Assembly (NCBI GenBank): GCA_043764095.1 | Contig: JAYUKX010000135.1 | Coordinates: 1-64,000, forward strand | DNA from: M3007 sp043764095 | GTDB taxonomy: Bacteria > Bacteroidota > Bacteroidia > Chitinophagales > Saprospiraceae | Direction of reading: 5' to 3' | Length of the DNA stretch: 64,000 nucleotides | In this document: piece by piece, positions 1-8,256 of the stretch | How the letters are laid out: the number at the start of each line of letters is the position of its first letter | Position numbering within the stretch: position 1 is the first letter of the stretch | The notes under the pieces: generated by a model | What the model was told of the DNA's origin: nothing | What the model saw: only the letters and a program-made list of their open reading frames with translations | The model's database searches: none | Made by a program: the position numbers and the translations under genes

Positions 1-98
1 GAGTTCGATGCAGCGCATCGGACGAAAAAAATGGCGAAGTATGGCTAAAAATTGACCTTTTTTGGCCGAAATGGGAGTGGGCTAAGTATTTACAAAAA
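1..98. repeat. Dispersed intergenic repeat, copy 1
   Basis: This stretch closely matches 53922-54035 in the same orientation. Both copies begin GAGTTCGATGCAGCGCATCGG and end in GGCTAAGT(A/T)TTTAC. The start holds a small palindrome, CGATGC-AGC-GCATCG. Copy 1 lacks about 27 bases that copy 2 carries in its middle. It begins at the window edge, so it may extend further left. Each copy lies just 3' of the stop codon of a - strand gene (rtcB here, a response regulator at the other end), which suggests a 3'-UTR or intergenic repeat family rather than a gene. Confidence 0.8.
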
Positions 99-107
99 AT
101 GGCGGAT

Positions 108-1529
108 TTAATCCTCCTTGCTTCCATCATCTGCCATACGCACCATTTTTGGTGAAAACTGCGCCACTACATCCACCAATTCCTGCTGCGAAGCCATTAC
201 CTTGTGAATATCTTTATAAGCCATCGGTGCTTCATCGAGGCCACCGCCGATCAAAGTGACACCCATATCCTGCAAAATTTGCTTCATATCGTTCTTGGTC
301 ACGTTTTTTGTGGCTTGTGTACGGCTCATTTGTCGTCCTGCACCATGCGAAGCCGAGTTAATTGCTGTCGTATCGCCTTTTCCGCGCACCAAAAAACCTG
401 GAGCGGTCATACTTCCCGGAATAATACCCATAACACCTTTGGCTGCTGGAGTTGCTCCTTTGCGGTGTACCATCACTTCTTCGCCATTCAGCATTTCCTT
501 CCAGGCAAAGTTATGGTGGTTTTCCACTTTAGTCAGGACAGTAGCACCAATGGCTTTGGCCAATTTACGGTGAATCACCTCATGGCATGCCGAAGCATAA
601 TCACCAGCGAGGTTCATCGCCAACCAGTATTCCTGTCCGGCTTCGCTATTCATATCCAAATAAGCCAAATTAGCGGCTTCTTTTGGTAATTTGCAAAGAT
701 CTTTAGCCAATCGCGTATAATGGCCTGCTACTGTAGCGCCAAATCCACGCGAGCCGGAATGTGTTAAAAGTGCCAAATAGCGTCCTTTTTCGATACCGAG
801 GATTTCGTCTTTTTGAGCAAAATCAATAATGCCCCATTCAACAAAGTGGTTACCACCACCAGAAGAACCCAATTGAGCAAAAGCTTTATCTTTTAGGTTT
901 TTTACCAAGGTATTCATCCCAAATTCGGCACGATCCAATACTTGATGGTAAGCGCGGTGTTGTCCCAAAAAACCATTACCAGCCCCAAATGCAGTATGTG
1001 CGATCAATTCGCGCTTGTAAAATGCTCGGTTTTTCAAAAAATGGTCTTCCGGTATATCAAACACCGACAAAGCCATTCGGCAACCAATATCAACACCTAC
1101 TCCATAAGGAATAATGGCATTTTTAGTCGCCAAAACCCCGCCGATGGGCAGACCATAACCTTGGTGCGCATCCGGCATTAACGCTCCGGCGACCGTGACT
1201 GGCAAACGCATTGCAATATCCATTTGATTCCGCGCACCTTCTTCAATATGATCCGCTCCAAATACCGTATAGGCACCAGCGTGCTCTTTCAAGGTAATTA
1301 CCTCATCCTGTTCGGATTGTATTTTTGCCGCGTCAATAAAAGCCGTTGCCAAAGGTGCCAGTGATTGATCGCCCAAGAAATTTTCCGGGTTTTTGGCCAC
1401 TTTTTTCAATTTGGTCAATATCTGCGTTTTATTTTTTCCTGCAAATGCAGTAGTTGCTAATTCAAGTGCCACGCCCAATACCTTTCCTTCAGTATATCCA
1501 ATGGCCAGCAAGTCTTTTCCGTTAATCAT
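108..1529 (-). CDS. rtcB: RNA-splicing ligase RtcB
   Basis: RtcB joins RNA 2',3'-cyclic phosphate or 3'-phosphate ends to 5'-OH ends using GTP and Mn2+, acting in tRNA splicing and RNA repair. The 473-residue protein shows the family signatures in order: PDAHQGYG (about 119-126), GVDIGC with metal-binding Cys150, SGGGNHF, THSGSRG, ENHHNFAW, GSMTAPG, and SHGAGR (about 394-399), whose His is the guanylylated residue in the family. An upstream in-frame ATG at 1568 would add 13 residues, but the start at 1529 (MINGKDLL) fits the conserved N-terminus and leaves room for the promoter and palindrome at 1569-1591. It is somewhat longer than the roughly 410-residue E. coli enzyme because of an N-terminal extension of about 70 residues. 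It is transcribed alone; no RtcA or RtcR gene lies nearby. Confidence 0.95.
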   Translation of the reverse strand: MINGKDLLAIGYTEGKVLGVALELATTAFAGKNKTQILTKLKKVAKNPENFLGDQSLAPLATAFIDAAKIQSEQDEVITLKEHAGAYTVFGADHIEEGARNQMDIAMRLPVTVAGALMPDAHQGYGLPIGGVLATKNAIIPYGVGVDIGCRMALSVFDIPEDHFLKNRAFYKRELIAHTAFGAGNGFLGQHRAYHQVLDRAEFGMNTLVKNLKDKAFAQLGSSGGGNHFVEWGIIDFAQKDEILGIEKGRYLALLTHSGSRGFGATVAGHYTRLAKDLCKLPKEAANLAYLDMNSEAGQEYWLAMNLAGDYASACHEVIHRKLAKAIGATVLTKVENHHNFAWKEMLNGEEVMVHRKGATPAAKGVMGIIPGSMTAPGFLVRGKGDTTAINSASHGAGRQMSRTQATKNVTKNDMKQILQDMGVTLIGGGLDEAPMAYKDIHKVMASQQELVDVVAQFSPKMVRMADDGSKED

Positions 1530-1568
1530 AATTTGTTGTAGTTTTAATGCTGCAAAGATGGAATACAT

Positions 1569-1591
1569 ACTACGCAGTGATATTGCGTAGT
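1569..1591 (-). promoter_or_regulatory. Operator-like palindrome upstream of rtcB
   Basis: A perfect 8-bp inverted repeat, ACTACGCA-7 nt-TGCGTAGT, lies 40 bp upstream of the rtcB start. On the - strand a CATCTTTG element (1552-1559), close to the Bacteroidota -7 consensus TAnnTTTG, lies between it and the gene. The palindrome therefore sits about where the -33 region would be, as expected for a regulator binding site. The regulator is unknown. Confidence 0.55.
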
Positions 1592-1745
1592 TGGAAAAAG
1601 GTAAAACATGTTTTTAAAATAAATTTATAATTATTTGGTAGTCAAATTTTTAAATTAAAAAATTTTATCTAAAAATAAAATAAGATACCATTGCAATCGC
1701 ATAGAATTAACCAAAGTGCAAGTAAAAAAGTTCCAAAGCCCCAAA

Positions 1746-1850
1746 CTAAAAACCCCAACGGGGCACATATGCGCGACCCAACCCCAACGGGGTGCCATAT
1801 CCAGCCCAGGGTGCAACCCTGCGCAACGGGCGGCACGGGCGGCACGTCAA
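1746..1850. repeat. GC-rich palindromic intergenic repeat block
   Basis: This GC-rich island in an AT-rich intergenic region contains two copies of the palindromic core CCCCAACGGGG (about 1753-1763 and 1782-1792). A second palindromic element follows, AGGGTGCAACCCT (about 1808-1820), and then two tandem GGGCGGCAC units. Such CCCCAACGGGG elements are widely dispersed between genes in Bacteroidota. The rest of 1592-1862 is AT-rich, with no gene or other structure that I can see. Confidence 0.6.
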
Positions 1851-1862
1851 TAAAAAAAATTA

Positions 1863-2474
1863 TTAATTAATCGTAATTGTATAAGTAAAAGTTTGTTGCG
1901 GAGCCGTTTGTTGCGTAGCAGCCTCTTGCGGCGTAGCGGTAGTAGTAGTTACAGTAACCGAGTATTGATATTGCGGGGCATTTTGCGTCATCACCAACGG
2001 TTCCATCTGCTCCGGCAGCGGTGCAACAACCTGAACGGGTGCAGGTTTTTTAAACTGAATTTTCGCTTTTTGGTGAAACAGCACATTCAGTCCACGATTT
2101 TTACCCACCACATATTTTAAAAGCCGTACTACACGGCACGCTTCCTCATCGCAGCCATGACCAATACCCTGTAAAACACGGGTTGCAACTACATTACCCT
2201 TATGGTCAATATCATAATCGACCAATACAACACCTTCTATATTAGCATCGAATGCTTCTTGTGGATATTTCAAGTTTTGGTAGATAAAATCCGTTAAACC
2301 TTTCGGACCGCCTTGAAAAACAGGCTGTTGTATAAAATTCTTTTGTCGTTTTTCTTTACTCACATCAATAATTTGAGGTGCAAAATTAGTGAATTTCCCA
2401 GTTAAGCACTGCATGATTATCGGTAATTTCATTTTTTTAAAACAATTTTTATACTTACTGGTGTTAAAATCCAA
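1863..2474 (-). CDS. TonB C-terminal domain protein
   Basis: The middle of this 203-residue protein (about 55-145) has the TonB C-terminal fold pattern: GLTDFIYQNLKYPQEA, then a two-strand segment ending in KGNVVATRVLQGIG, and a conserved CDEEACRVVR helix. The usual TonB N-terminal membrane anchor is missing, and the start is uncertain: Met15 (position 2432) is as likely as Met1. The C-terminal 60 residues are a low-complexity Pro/Gln/Thr/Val tail. With no anchor it is unlikely to be a classical energy transducer; it may be a soluble or periplasm-exposed TonB-domain protein. It is divergent from the TPR gene at 2569. Confidence 0.75.
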   Translation of the reverse strand: MDFNTSKYKNCFKKMKLPIIMQCLTGKFTNFAPQIIDVSKEKRQKNFIQQPVFQGGPKGLTDFIYQNLKYPQEAFDANIEGVVLVDYDIDHKGNVVATRVLQGIGHGCDEEACRVVRLLKYVVGKNRGLNVLFHQKAKIQFKKPAPVQVVAPLPEQMEPLVMTQNAPQYQYSVTVTTTTATPQEAATQQTAPQQTFTYTITIN

Positions 2475-2482
2475 ACTTTATC

Positions 2483-2490
2483 TACCTTTG
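2483..2490 (+). promoter_or_regulatory. Bacteroidota -7 element for the TPR gene
   Basis: TACCTTTG matches the Bacteroidota -7 consensus TAnnTTTG and lies 79 bp upstream of the ATG at 2569. No clear -33 TTTG box is visible. Confidence 0.5.
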
Positions 2491-2568
2491 CGTTCCTTTT
2501 TTAAAAGCAGTCGAAATAATTTGACTCAAAGGGCATACAATAACATTGAAAATTCGGAATATCACACA

Positions 2569-3267
2569 ATGGCAAAACGTAAAGTAGATCAGGCAGAAGC
2601 AGTAGTCGTAGATCAAAAGACGCAAACATCCACTTCCGCTCCATTTTGGGAAGTGTATCAAAAACAAATCCTGTACGGTATCGGTGGCATAGCCGCTGTG
2701 TTACTACTTTGGTGGGGATATAAAACTTTGATTGTAGAACCCAAACAAAAAGAAGCCGTGGCAGCAATGTGGAAGGCAGAAATGATGTTTGAAAAAGACT
2801 CTTTCAACTTAGCATTGAACAACCCAGGTGTGGACGCACAAGGTTTCCTTTCTATCATCGATAATTTTGGAGGCACTCCGGCTGGTAATTCTGCAAAGTA
2901 TTATGCAGCAGTTTGTTATCTTCAAACAGGTGATTTTGACAATGCTATTAAATACATGGAAGATTATGATGGCAAAGGCGAATTGCTTTCTACTATGAAA
3001 TACGGTATCTTAGGAGATTGTTATTCTGAAAAGCAAGATTTCTCCAAAGCACTTTCCATGTATGAAAAAGCCATCAGTGCTGGTGATAATGAAACATTAG
3101 TGCCAATTTACCTTAAAAAGTTGGGTATGCTCAACGAAAAACAAGGCGATAAAGCAGCAGCACTCAAAGCATACGAACGGATTCGTAGCGATTATCCAAA
3201 TCCTGCTTCTGCGGATTGGCGCGATATCGAAAAATATATCTACAAGAACGGCGGCGGACAGCAATAA
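2569..3267 (+). CDS. Membrane-anchored tetratricopeptide repeat protein (YfgM-like)
   Basis: A 232-residue protein with a cytoplasmic N-terminus of about 35 residues, one hydrophobic segment (ILYGIGGIAAVLLLWWGY, about 37-54), then a helical TPR domain to the C-terminus. TPR-like pairs include AKYYAAVCYLQTGDFDNAIKY and YGILGDCYSEKQDFSKALSMY. This layout matches the YfgM family, which in enterobacteria works with the SecYEG translocon and PpiD; that role here is inference. The start was set at ATG 2569 (MAKRKVDQAE) because it follows a good -7 element. An in-frame extension upstream would overlap the divergent TonB gene and has no family-like sequence. A strong terminator follows the stop. Confidence 0.85.
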   Translation: MAKRKVDQAEAVVVDQKTQTSTSAPFWEVYQKQILYGIGGIAAVLLLWWGYKTLIVEPKQKEAVAAMWKAEMMFEKDSFNLALNNPGVDAQGFLSIIDNFGGTPAGNSAKYYAAVCYLQTGDFDNAIKYMEDYDGKGELLSTMKYGILGDCYSEKQDFSKALSMYEKAISAGDNETLVPIYLKKLGMLNEKQGDKAAALKAYERIRSDYPNPASADWRDIEKYIYKNGGGQQ

Positions 3268-3297
3268 TATTGTTGTCGTAACCTTACCCATACAAAA

Positions 3298-3329
3298 GGC
3301 GACCTCACACAAGAGGCCGCCTTTTTTTT
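3298..3329 (+). terminator. Rho-independent terminator after the TPR gene
   Basis: GGCGACCTC-ACACAA-GAGGCCGCC forms a 9-bp stem with one A-C mismatch, followed directly by eight T residues. It lies 30 bp after the TPR stop codon. Confidence 0.85.
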
Positions 3330-3330
3330 G

Positions 3331-3450
3331 ACCAATTATTTGCACGATCTTCGCATTATTTCAAAAACAGTACCCGATCCCGAAAAAATGCGTGCAGGGC
3401 TGCTTATGGCATTGGACTTGCTAGATGGGCCGGAATCTTTAAAATCTTAA
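3331..3450 (+). other. Short coding-like stretch, possible gene remnant
   Basis: One frame is open with protein-like composition and ends at TAA 3448: it reads ...DLRIISKTVPDPEKMRAG and then LLMALDLLDGPESLKS. No good start codon precedes it (only a TTG inside the terminator T-run). An internal ATG at about 3388 would give just 20 residues. It could be the 3' end of a lost gene. I do not recognise the family. Confidence 0.3.
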
Positions 3451-3469
3451 CGCGTATTAATACATATTT

Positions 3470-3964
3470 ATGGAAAATTCATCCACTTCACCATTAGCCA
3501 TGAGCGTGCAAATCGCACTTTCATCATGGGACATGCAAAACAGCCGATTTCTGAAACTGCTCAACACATTGACTGATGAACAATTACAATCAGAAATTGC
3601 ACCCGGACGCAATACTGGTGTTTATTTGCTTGGTCACCTTGCAGCAGTACATGACTATATGCTGCCTTTGCTGGGTTTGGGCGAGCGACTTTTCCCCGAT
3701 TTGGAAGAACCTTTCTTGCGCAAACCCGATAAATCAGGTTTGGATTTTCCGTCGGTTATGGAATTAAAAAGCCAGTATGCGGCGGTAAATGCGGCGCTTT
3801 CGGCGGGTTTTGCGACACTTTCGCCCGAAAATTGGCTAGAAAAACACACTTCCATCACAGATGCTGATTTTCAAAAAGAGCCACACCGCAACAAACTCAA
3901 TATGCTGATGAACAGAACGGGGCATTTGGCGTATCATTTTGGGCAGGTGGCTTTGTTGAAATAG
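3470..3964 (+). CDS. DinB/YfiT-like four-helix protein
   Basis: A 164-residue protein of the DinB-like superfamily: a four-helix bundle usually binding a metal through three His residues, with members acting as thiol-dependent S-transferases (for example bacillithiol) or of unknown role. Visible features are the GHLAAVHDY motif around residues 50-58, with two candidate ligand His residues, and the C-terminal HLAYHFGQ motif (about 153-160) with the third. The start is ATG 3470; ATG 3500 (MSVQIALSSW) is a possible alternative. It is monocistronic, bounded by a terminator on each side. The substrate cannot be told from sequence. Confidence 0.85.
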   Translation: MENSSTSPLAMSVQIALSSWDMQNSRFLKLLNTLTDEQLQSEIAPGRNTGVYLLGHLAAVHDYMLPLLGLGERLFPDLEEPFLRKPDKSGLDFPSVMELKSQYAAVNAALSAGFATLSPENWLEKHTSITDADFQKEPHRNKLNMLMNRTGHLAYHFGQVALLK

Positions 3965-3995
3965 AGTAGCATATCTCCATTGATTCATTATCCTG

Positions 3996-4038
3996 AACAA
4001 TGCCATTGTACCGCAACTTGCAGCACAATGGCATTGTT
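3996..4038. terminator. Bidirectional terminator between convergent genes
   Basis: AACAATGCCATTGT and ACAATGGCATTGTT are a perfect 14-bp inverted repeat with a 15-nt loop. It lies between the convergent DinB-like (+) and PaaK-like (-) genes, so it can serve both. No long T-run follows on either strand. Confidence 0.7.
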
Positions 4039-4092
4039 TATTTAAAGAGTATTAACTGCTTTATAGGCCAAAATAGTCCTGTTTCCAATATT

Positions 4093-5619
4093 TTACGCCG
4101 CCTTAGGCAACGGCTGTTGCACAATATAACGTGCTTTAATCCGAATATCATTGTCCGTAAATGGCCCCTCGCCATGTCGGAAAAAGCGGAGATATGCGCG
4201 AGCATTGATACCTGCCATACGTAGGGCTTCCCGGAAATCCTGGTTCACCATTGTCAGTTCCTTAAAAAATTGGGCACGCACTTGTTCCGTTGGTTCCATA
4301 CTGCCCTCAAACGTACTTATGTACTCCATAGACACTTCCAATTGCTTATTGCCCTCATTGTCTTCTAACGCACTAATAGCATAACTGCTCACGTTTTCAG
4401 CCAACTCTGGCATATTGTATAATGCCTCCTGAATATCCACCGCAGAGATATTAGATCCAAAATAGGATACCGTCATATCGGCTCGGCCATAGTGCAGTAG
4501 GATCGGTAAATCCGTTTGGGCGGGGAATAATGCACTTTCTGGGATTTGAAGGCTTTTTAATAAGTTCTTTAATGCACTCATTTGAATAATCTGGCCTTTG
4601 TCCTGAATATTATAGCGGATCTTTTGCGCAATATAATCGGGCCGACAAATAGTAATCAGCATTTCGCCGGCATCATTTGTTTCAATAAAAAAGTCGGTAG
4701 GATTGTACTGAAATACCATCGGGAGCGCGCCCGGGTACTTCAGCAGGTGTTGGCGCAATATCGGATTGGTGCGCAAGAGGTTGCGCAAGCGTATGGTAAA
4801 TTCATTTTCAGCCGACATATTGAGTTCCAAGTCTGAAGCGCCAAACGAACTATACACCTGGCGGATACCCTTTTGTTGAAAATAGGCACGCATGCCTTCG
4901 GTCATGGATTCGCCCCCCAAAATAAATGAAATATTGTAGTCTTCCCATTGGATTTGTGCTTCATCTACGAGCATTTTTAAAAATGGAGGATAGCCCATAA
5001 TCACATATTTATGGCCTGTGCCAAATTGCTTTAATGTATTTTCAATTTTGACCTTATCAGGGCCGAGTGATTTCAGTTTAGAAAATTTCAAACAGGTCAT
5101 CGTCACATTAATTCCGGTTGCCCAAGGCCCCAGTGCAAAAGCATTGATGATAAACAGCGGTGCATTGCCAAACAGGTTGCGCATTCCGAACTGGATAAAT
5201 CGCGCATTCACGGCCCTTTCTTTCTCGCCCCTCACCCAATTGGTTGCTGTTCCTGTACTGCCCGACGATTCGTCAATCACCACTTCTTCTTCTGGCACTT
5301 GTCCATGAACACAGCGGTCATCAATTGAATATAATTTGACATAATTGTCTTTACTGGTAAAGGGTATTTCGTGGATATTGGGGATTAAACCGCTAAATGA
5401 AGGAGTATCAAAGCCCTTTGATTCCAGAAAATCGCGGTAAGCAGGTATATTTCGTTTTGCCCTCAGAAATTCAGCATAAGCGCGTACAGCGGCATTAAAG
5501 TGGCGAAAACGGTTGAAACCGGGCATAAAAAGTAGTTTCATTGTAAGATCAGAAAGCATCAGTACTTTGCGGATCGATTCGAGCAAATTGGCATAAGCCA
5601 GATAAAGGATATCTTTCAT
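4093..5619 (-). CDS. Phenylacetate-CoA ligase-like (PaaK/ANL superfamily) adenylating enzyme
   Basis: At 508 residues this has the PaaK-type arrangement of the ANL (acyl-CoA synthetase/NRPS adenylation) superfamily. The phosphate-binding loop is ESSGSTGTATNW (about 117-128), a mid-domain YSSFGASDLELN motif corresponds to the family YG(M/A)SE motif, and a GRADMTVSYFGSNIS segment matches the hinge before the C-terminal lid. Such enzymes activate a carboxylic acid as an acyl-adenylate and pass it to CoA or another acceptor; the substrate cannot be predicted. It lies 64 bp downstream of the nitroreductase-like gene on the same strand, so the two may form one unit. The stop faces the terminator at 3996-4038. 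Confidence 0.8.
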   Translation of the reverse strand: MKDILYLAYANLLESIRKVLMLSDLTMKLLFMPGFNRFRHFNAAVRAYAEFLRAKRNIPAYRDFLESKGFDTPSFSGLIPNIHEIPFTSKDNYVKLYSIDDRCVHGQVPEEEVVIDESSGSTGTATNWVRGEKERAVNARFIQFGMRNLFGNAPLFIINAFALGPWATGINVTMTCLKFSKLKSLGPDKVKIENTLKQFGTGHKYVIMGYPPFLKMLVDEAQIQWEDYNISFILGGESMTEGMRAYFQQKGIRQVYSSFGASDLELNMSAENEFTIRLRNLLRTNPILRQHLLKYPGALPMVFQYNPTDFFIETNDAGEMLITICRPDYIAQKIRYNIQDKGQIIQMSALKNLLKSLQIPESALFPAQTDLPILLHYGRADMTVSYFGSNISAVDIQEALYNMPELAENVSSYAISALEDNEGNKQLEVSMEYISTFEGSMEPTEQVRAQFFKELTMVNQDFREALRMAGINARAYLRFFRHGEGPFTDNDIRIKARYIVQQPLPKAA

Positions 5620-5683
5620 TGTAATAAGTATTTATTTAATGTAAAAAGAGTCGGTTAAGTAACGCGTTATTGTTTACTCGGTG

Positions 5684-6793
5684 TTAGATTAAGATTTCAG
5701 CAGTAGAGAGCCGATAACTCCGGGCGGGTTCATCGCTGTATCCTGCCCTGAATATCATCCATATTTTTTTGTTTTCTTTTGGTTGCGTAAATTTTTGGTT
5801 GATGGTTTGATATGCGTTTTTATTGGTGATGAGTGATCCAAAAGGTTGAAGGAACGCCTGTTCGCGGGTAAGCATGAGCCAGTTCCTGCTGAATACCCTT
5901 CCGGCGTTCAACCAATCTTCTACATTTTCAAAGTGGCCGCCCATCCAGCAGAGGGTAGTGGTACCATTAAAAGCATTTTTATAATAATTAGCTAATAGTT
6001 TGTGCCGCAGCCCTTTGTGCCATTTTTCCGAATGGGAAAATACTGTTTTGACTAATTTACCGGGAAAATTCATACATTTTGCCCAAAGACCATCCTTGTG
6101 TTGTTGGGCTTCTTGTTGGCTATAACGAAACAGATGATCCAATTCTGTACAATTTTCTTTCGATTTCAAGTCTTCAAATAAGGTTTTCTGATTGAGATCA
6201 ATAACAGTATCTACCAATTTCTTATCATTGGAATAAAAGAACTCATGTCCATAACGCGCTGATTCCGTCGCCATCTGCGCACACAAAGTATCGGGCATTG
6301 GGCGACCATTGTATTTCAATCTGGAAGTACGGCGCTGTAAAATCAATTGGCGGTCTAATGGTTCGGGTGTGGTATTGGGAATCAAATGTAAGGTAGCAAA
6401 TAAGGTAATTGCTGTATTTCGGTGTGAAATAGCCCCACTTATATTGCGCATTTGTACTCGATAGCCGTTCTGTGCGGCGCAGATAGAAAGGTGTTCGTGG
6501 AAAATACCCATAGCCACTGTTGCAAATATGGAATCGGGATCGCCATGCGGTAAAAGTCGTGTTGGATCGTAATACAAATGCGCCTCCGTGGCAGAGATAA
6601 CTTTGATTTTGTGGGGTTGTAGGTTGTGAACCGTTGGACACCACCGCGCATATTCAATCATGTCAGCCCATTTAGGGAGTATTGATTCTTGCGTGGAATT
6701 ATTGCCCATCAAACGTTGAAACGGACTCAACGTCGCAACGGCGATACCCATCAGGGCTTGTTTTAGAAATTCTTGTCTGCTGTAATTAGTCAT
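5684..6793 (-). CDS. Nitroreductase-like (Acg-type) flavin oxidoreductase
   Basis: A 369-residue protein resembling the Acg/nitroreductase superfamily. An N-terminal segment (ARWCPTVHNLQPHKIKV, about 49-65) matches the nitroreductase 'A.S.hN.QPw' FMN-binding region, and a later RRTSRLKYNGRPM matches the 'RRT.R..F' segment. The N-terminus has a Tat-like shape, SRQEFLKQALMGIAVATLSPF, but only one Arg of the expected pair, so twin-arginine export is doubtful; it may be exported by another route or be cytoplasmic. It lies just upstream of the PaaK-like gene on the same strand. A redox role on an activated acid made by its neighbour is conceivable but unproven. Confidence 0.7.
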   Translation of the reverse strand: MTNYSRQEFLKQALMGIAVATLSPFQRLMGNNSTQESILPKWADMIEYARWCPTVHNLQPHKIKVISATEAHLYYDPTRLLPHGDPDSIFATVAMGIFHEHLSICAAQNGYRVQMRNISGAISHRNTAITLFATLHLIPNTTPEPLDRQLILQRRTSRLKYNGRPMPDTLCAQMATESARYGHEFFYSNDKKLVDTVIDLNQKTLFEDLKSKENCTELDHLFRYSQQEAQQHKDGLWAKCMNFPGKLVKTVFSHSEKWHKGLRHKLLANYYKNAFNGTTTLCWMGGHFENVEDWLNAGRVFSRNWLMLTREQAFLQPFGSLITNKNAYQTINQKFTQPKENKKIWMIFRAGYSDEPARSYRLSTAEILI

Positions 6794-6909
6794 ATCAAAA
6801 TGTTTACAGGGACAAAGATGCTGGTAGGGTAGGGGTAGGGGGGATTAATTAGTCAGCGTGCTGTATATTTTTTCATTTAATACGAATAAAAAATGATTTT
6901 TTGATCAAA

Positions 6910-6951
6910 AAGACCAGCAGCCTTAGCATAAATTTTTCTAAGGCCGGTCTT
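6910..6951 (-). terminator. Candidate terminator downstream of the BNR lipoprotein
   Basis: AAGACC-(AGCA)-GCCTTAG pairs with CTAAGGC-(C)-GGTCTT, an interrupted 13-bp stem. Read on the - strand, the stem is followed by a TTTTT run. The rest of 6794-7207 holds only this, the palindrome at 7087-7126, and AT-rich sequence with no convincing gene. Confidence 0.45.
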
Positions 6952-7086
6952 AACACACTTGGCGTACTGTACTTTGGCGTAAATTTCGAAGTAATTTATA
7001 AAAACAAAAGGTGTACCCTTTTAAAAAAACGCTGTAAAAACACATCCATTACACTGGTGAAAATTGAATACATCGGTGTGGTAAAA

Positions 7087-7126
7087 TTTTTGCCGCTGTT
7101 GGTATCATAACCAACAGCGGCAAAAA
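7087..7126. repeat. Long perfect palindrome
   Basis: TTTTTGCCGCTGTTGGT and its exact complement are separated by ATCATA, giving a 17-bp perfect stem. It lies about 80 bp past the stop of the - strand BNR gene. There is no T-run after the stem on either strand, so it is not a canonical terminator, although it could stop or stabilise a transcript. Confidence 0.6.
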
Positions 7127-7207
7127 AGCAGGATCAAAAGGGATAAAATTCTATCCTTTTTTAAAGAGACGAATAAACATGATATCCGAAAATCTCCTCA
7201 ATTTTTC

Positions 7208-8227
7208 TTAACACCCACCACGTTTAGGCACAGCATAGACCACACCGCCCAAAATGGATACATTAAATACCTTTTTCTCTATCGTGGGTAGTATAAGTTC
7301 CCATGTTTTGCCTTGGTCGGAGGAACGGAAAATGCCGTCTGGATGGCCGCAAAAGAAGTATTCGCCCATTTGTTTGATGGATGCAATGTCTGCTGTTGGT
7401 GGCAGACCAGCATCAATGGCCTGCCAGGTTTTGCCGGCATCCATAGAAATACGCACCCTTCTGGTTTTCGACTCCGTGTTATAGGTGATGGCAGCAAACC
7501 CGCCCTTGATCACTTCTGCCTCAATGCCTACGCCGCCTTCTGATACTACTAAATCCCAGTGTTCGCCGCCATCGGTTGAGCGCAAAATACCATGTTCGTT
7601 GGTGCAAATGAGTACGCCTTCAGATTCCACCATACGAATCACCCAGCCATCGTTATAGACGTGTTTCCAGGTTTTTCCTTGGTCGGTGGATTTAAAAATG
7701 CCTTCTTCGGTACCAACCAAAATCGTTTTATCATGGGTTTCAAGTACGTTACGAAGATACTGACCTTTGAGTCCTGAAAATACAGGCACCCAAATATCCT
7801 TTGATATATTTTGTAAAAAACTGTTGTATTTATCGAGCGCATACAGCCCTGAATGGCCGGGGAAAATACCATATACAGCACTATTGAGTAGATATTCTTT
7901 TTGCCAAACAGGAGCCTCTGATGTGATTTTGCTGCGGTATATACCATTTTCATTGCTCACAAAGACTTCACCATTCTGCGCCAACAAACTATACACCTCC
8001 CTATCGCTGGGCAATCCTGCACTAATATCCTGCCAAATATGTCCGCCATCAATGGATTGAAAAATAATATTGGTGGCTGGCACTTTTGGTTTTCCAATGT
8101 CTTGTTGGGTAGTGGAAATAAATTGCAAGTCGGCAGTTGCCATTGGTACAGCCTTATCTTGGGCTTGCTGACAACTGATAAATGATTGAAAAAAGAGCAA
8201 AAAAGCGAGCACTTGAAAATGAGACAT
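7208..8227 (-). CDS. BNR/Asp-box repeat lipoprotein (YCF48-like beta-propeller)
   Basis: The 339-residue product starts with a lipoprotein signal: a hydrophobic core then FISC, with the Cys at about residue 19, so it is probably membrane-anchored. The body is a run of Asp-box (BNR) motifs, S-x-D-x-G-x-x-W: SIDGGHIW, STDQGKTW, STDGGEHW, SMDAGKTW and SSDQGKTW, typical of sialidase/YCF48-type beta-propellers. No catalytic residues are recognisable, so a structural or binding role is more likely. It resembles the N-terminal part of the much larger secreted protein at 60329-63505. A TACCTTTG -7 element precedes it. Confidence 0.85.
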   Translation of the reverse strand: MSHFQVLAFLLFFQSFISCQQAQDKAVPMATADLQFISTTQQDIGKPKVPATNIIFQSIDGGHIWQDISAGLPSDREVYSLLAQNGEVFVSNENGIYRSKITSEAPVWQKEYLLNSAVYGIFPGHSGLYALDKYNSFLQNISKDIWVPVFSGLKGQYLRNVLETHDKTILVGTEEGIFKSTDQGKTWKHVYNDGWVIRMVESEGVLICTNEHGILRSTDGGEHWDLVVSEGGVGIEAEVIKGGFAAITYNTESKTRRVRISMDAGKTWQAIDAGLPPTADIASIKQMGEYFFCGHPDGIFRSSDQGKTWELILPTIEKKVFNVSILGGVVYAVPKRGGC

Positions 8228-8256
8228 GATGTTGTTGCGTTAGTGAAATAATGTTG

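Noticed and set aside
1863..2474. Classical TonB energy transducer
   Set aside because: The N-terminal membrane anchor is absent and no ExbB/ExbD genes are nearby.
5684..6793. Twin-arginine signal peptide
   Set aside because: The motif has SRQEFLK, with only one arginine.
7087..7126. Integron attC site
   Set aside because: No integrase gene, no cassette array and no R'/R'' core sites; the stem is perfectly symmetrical.
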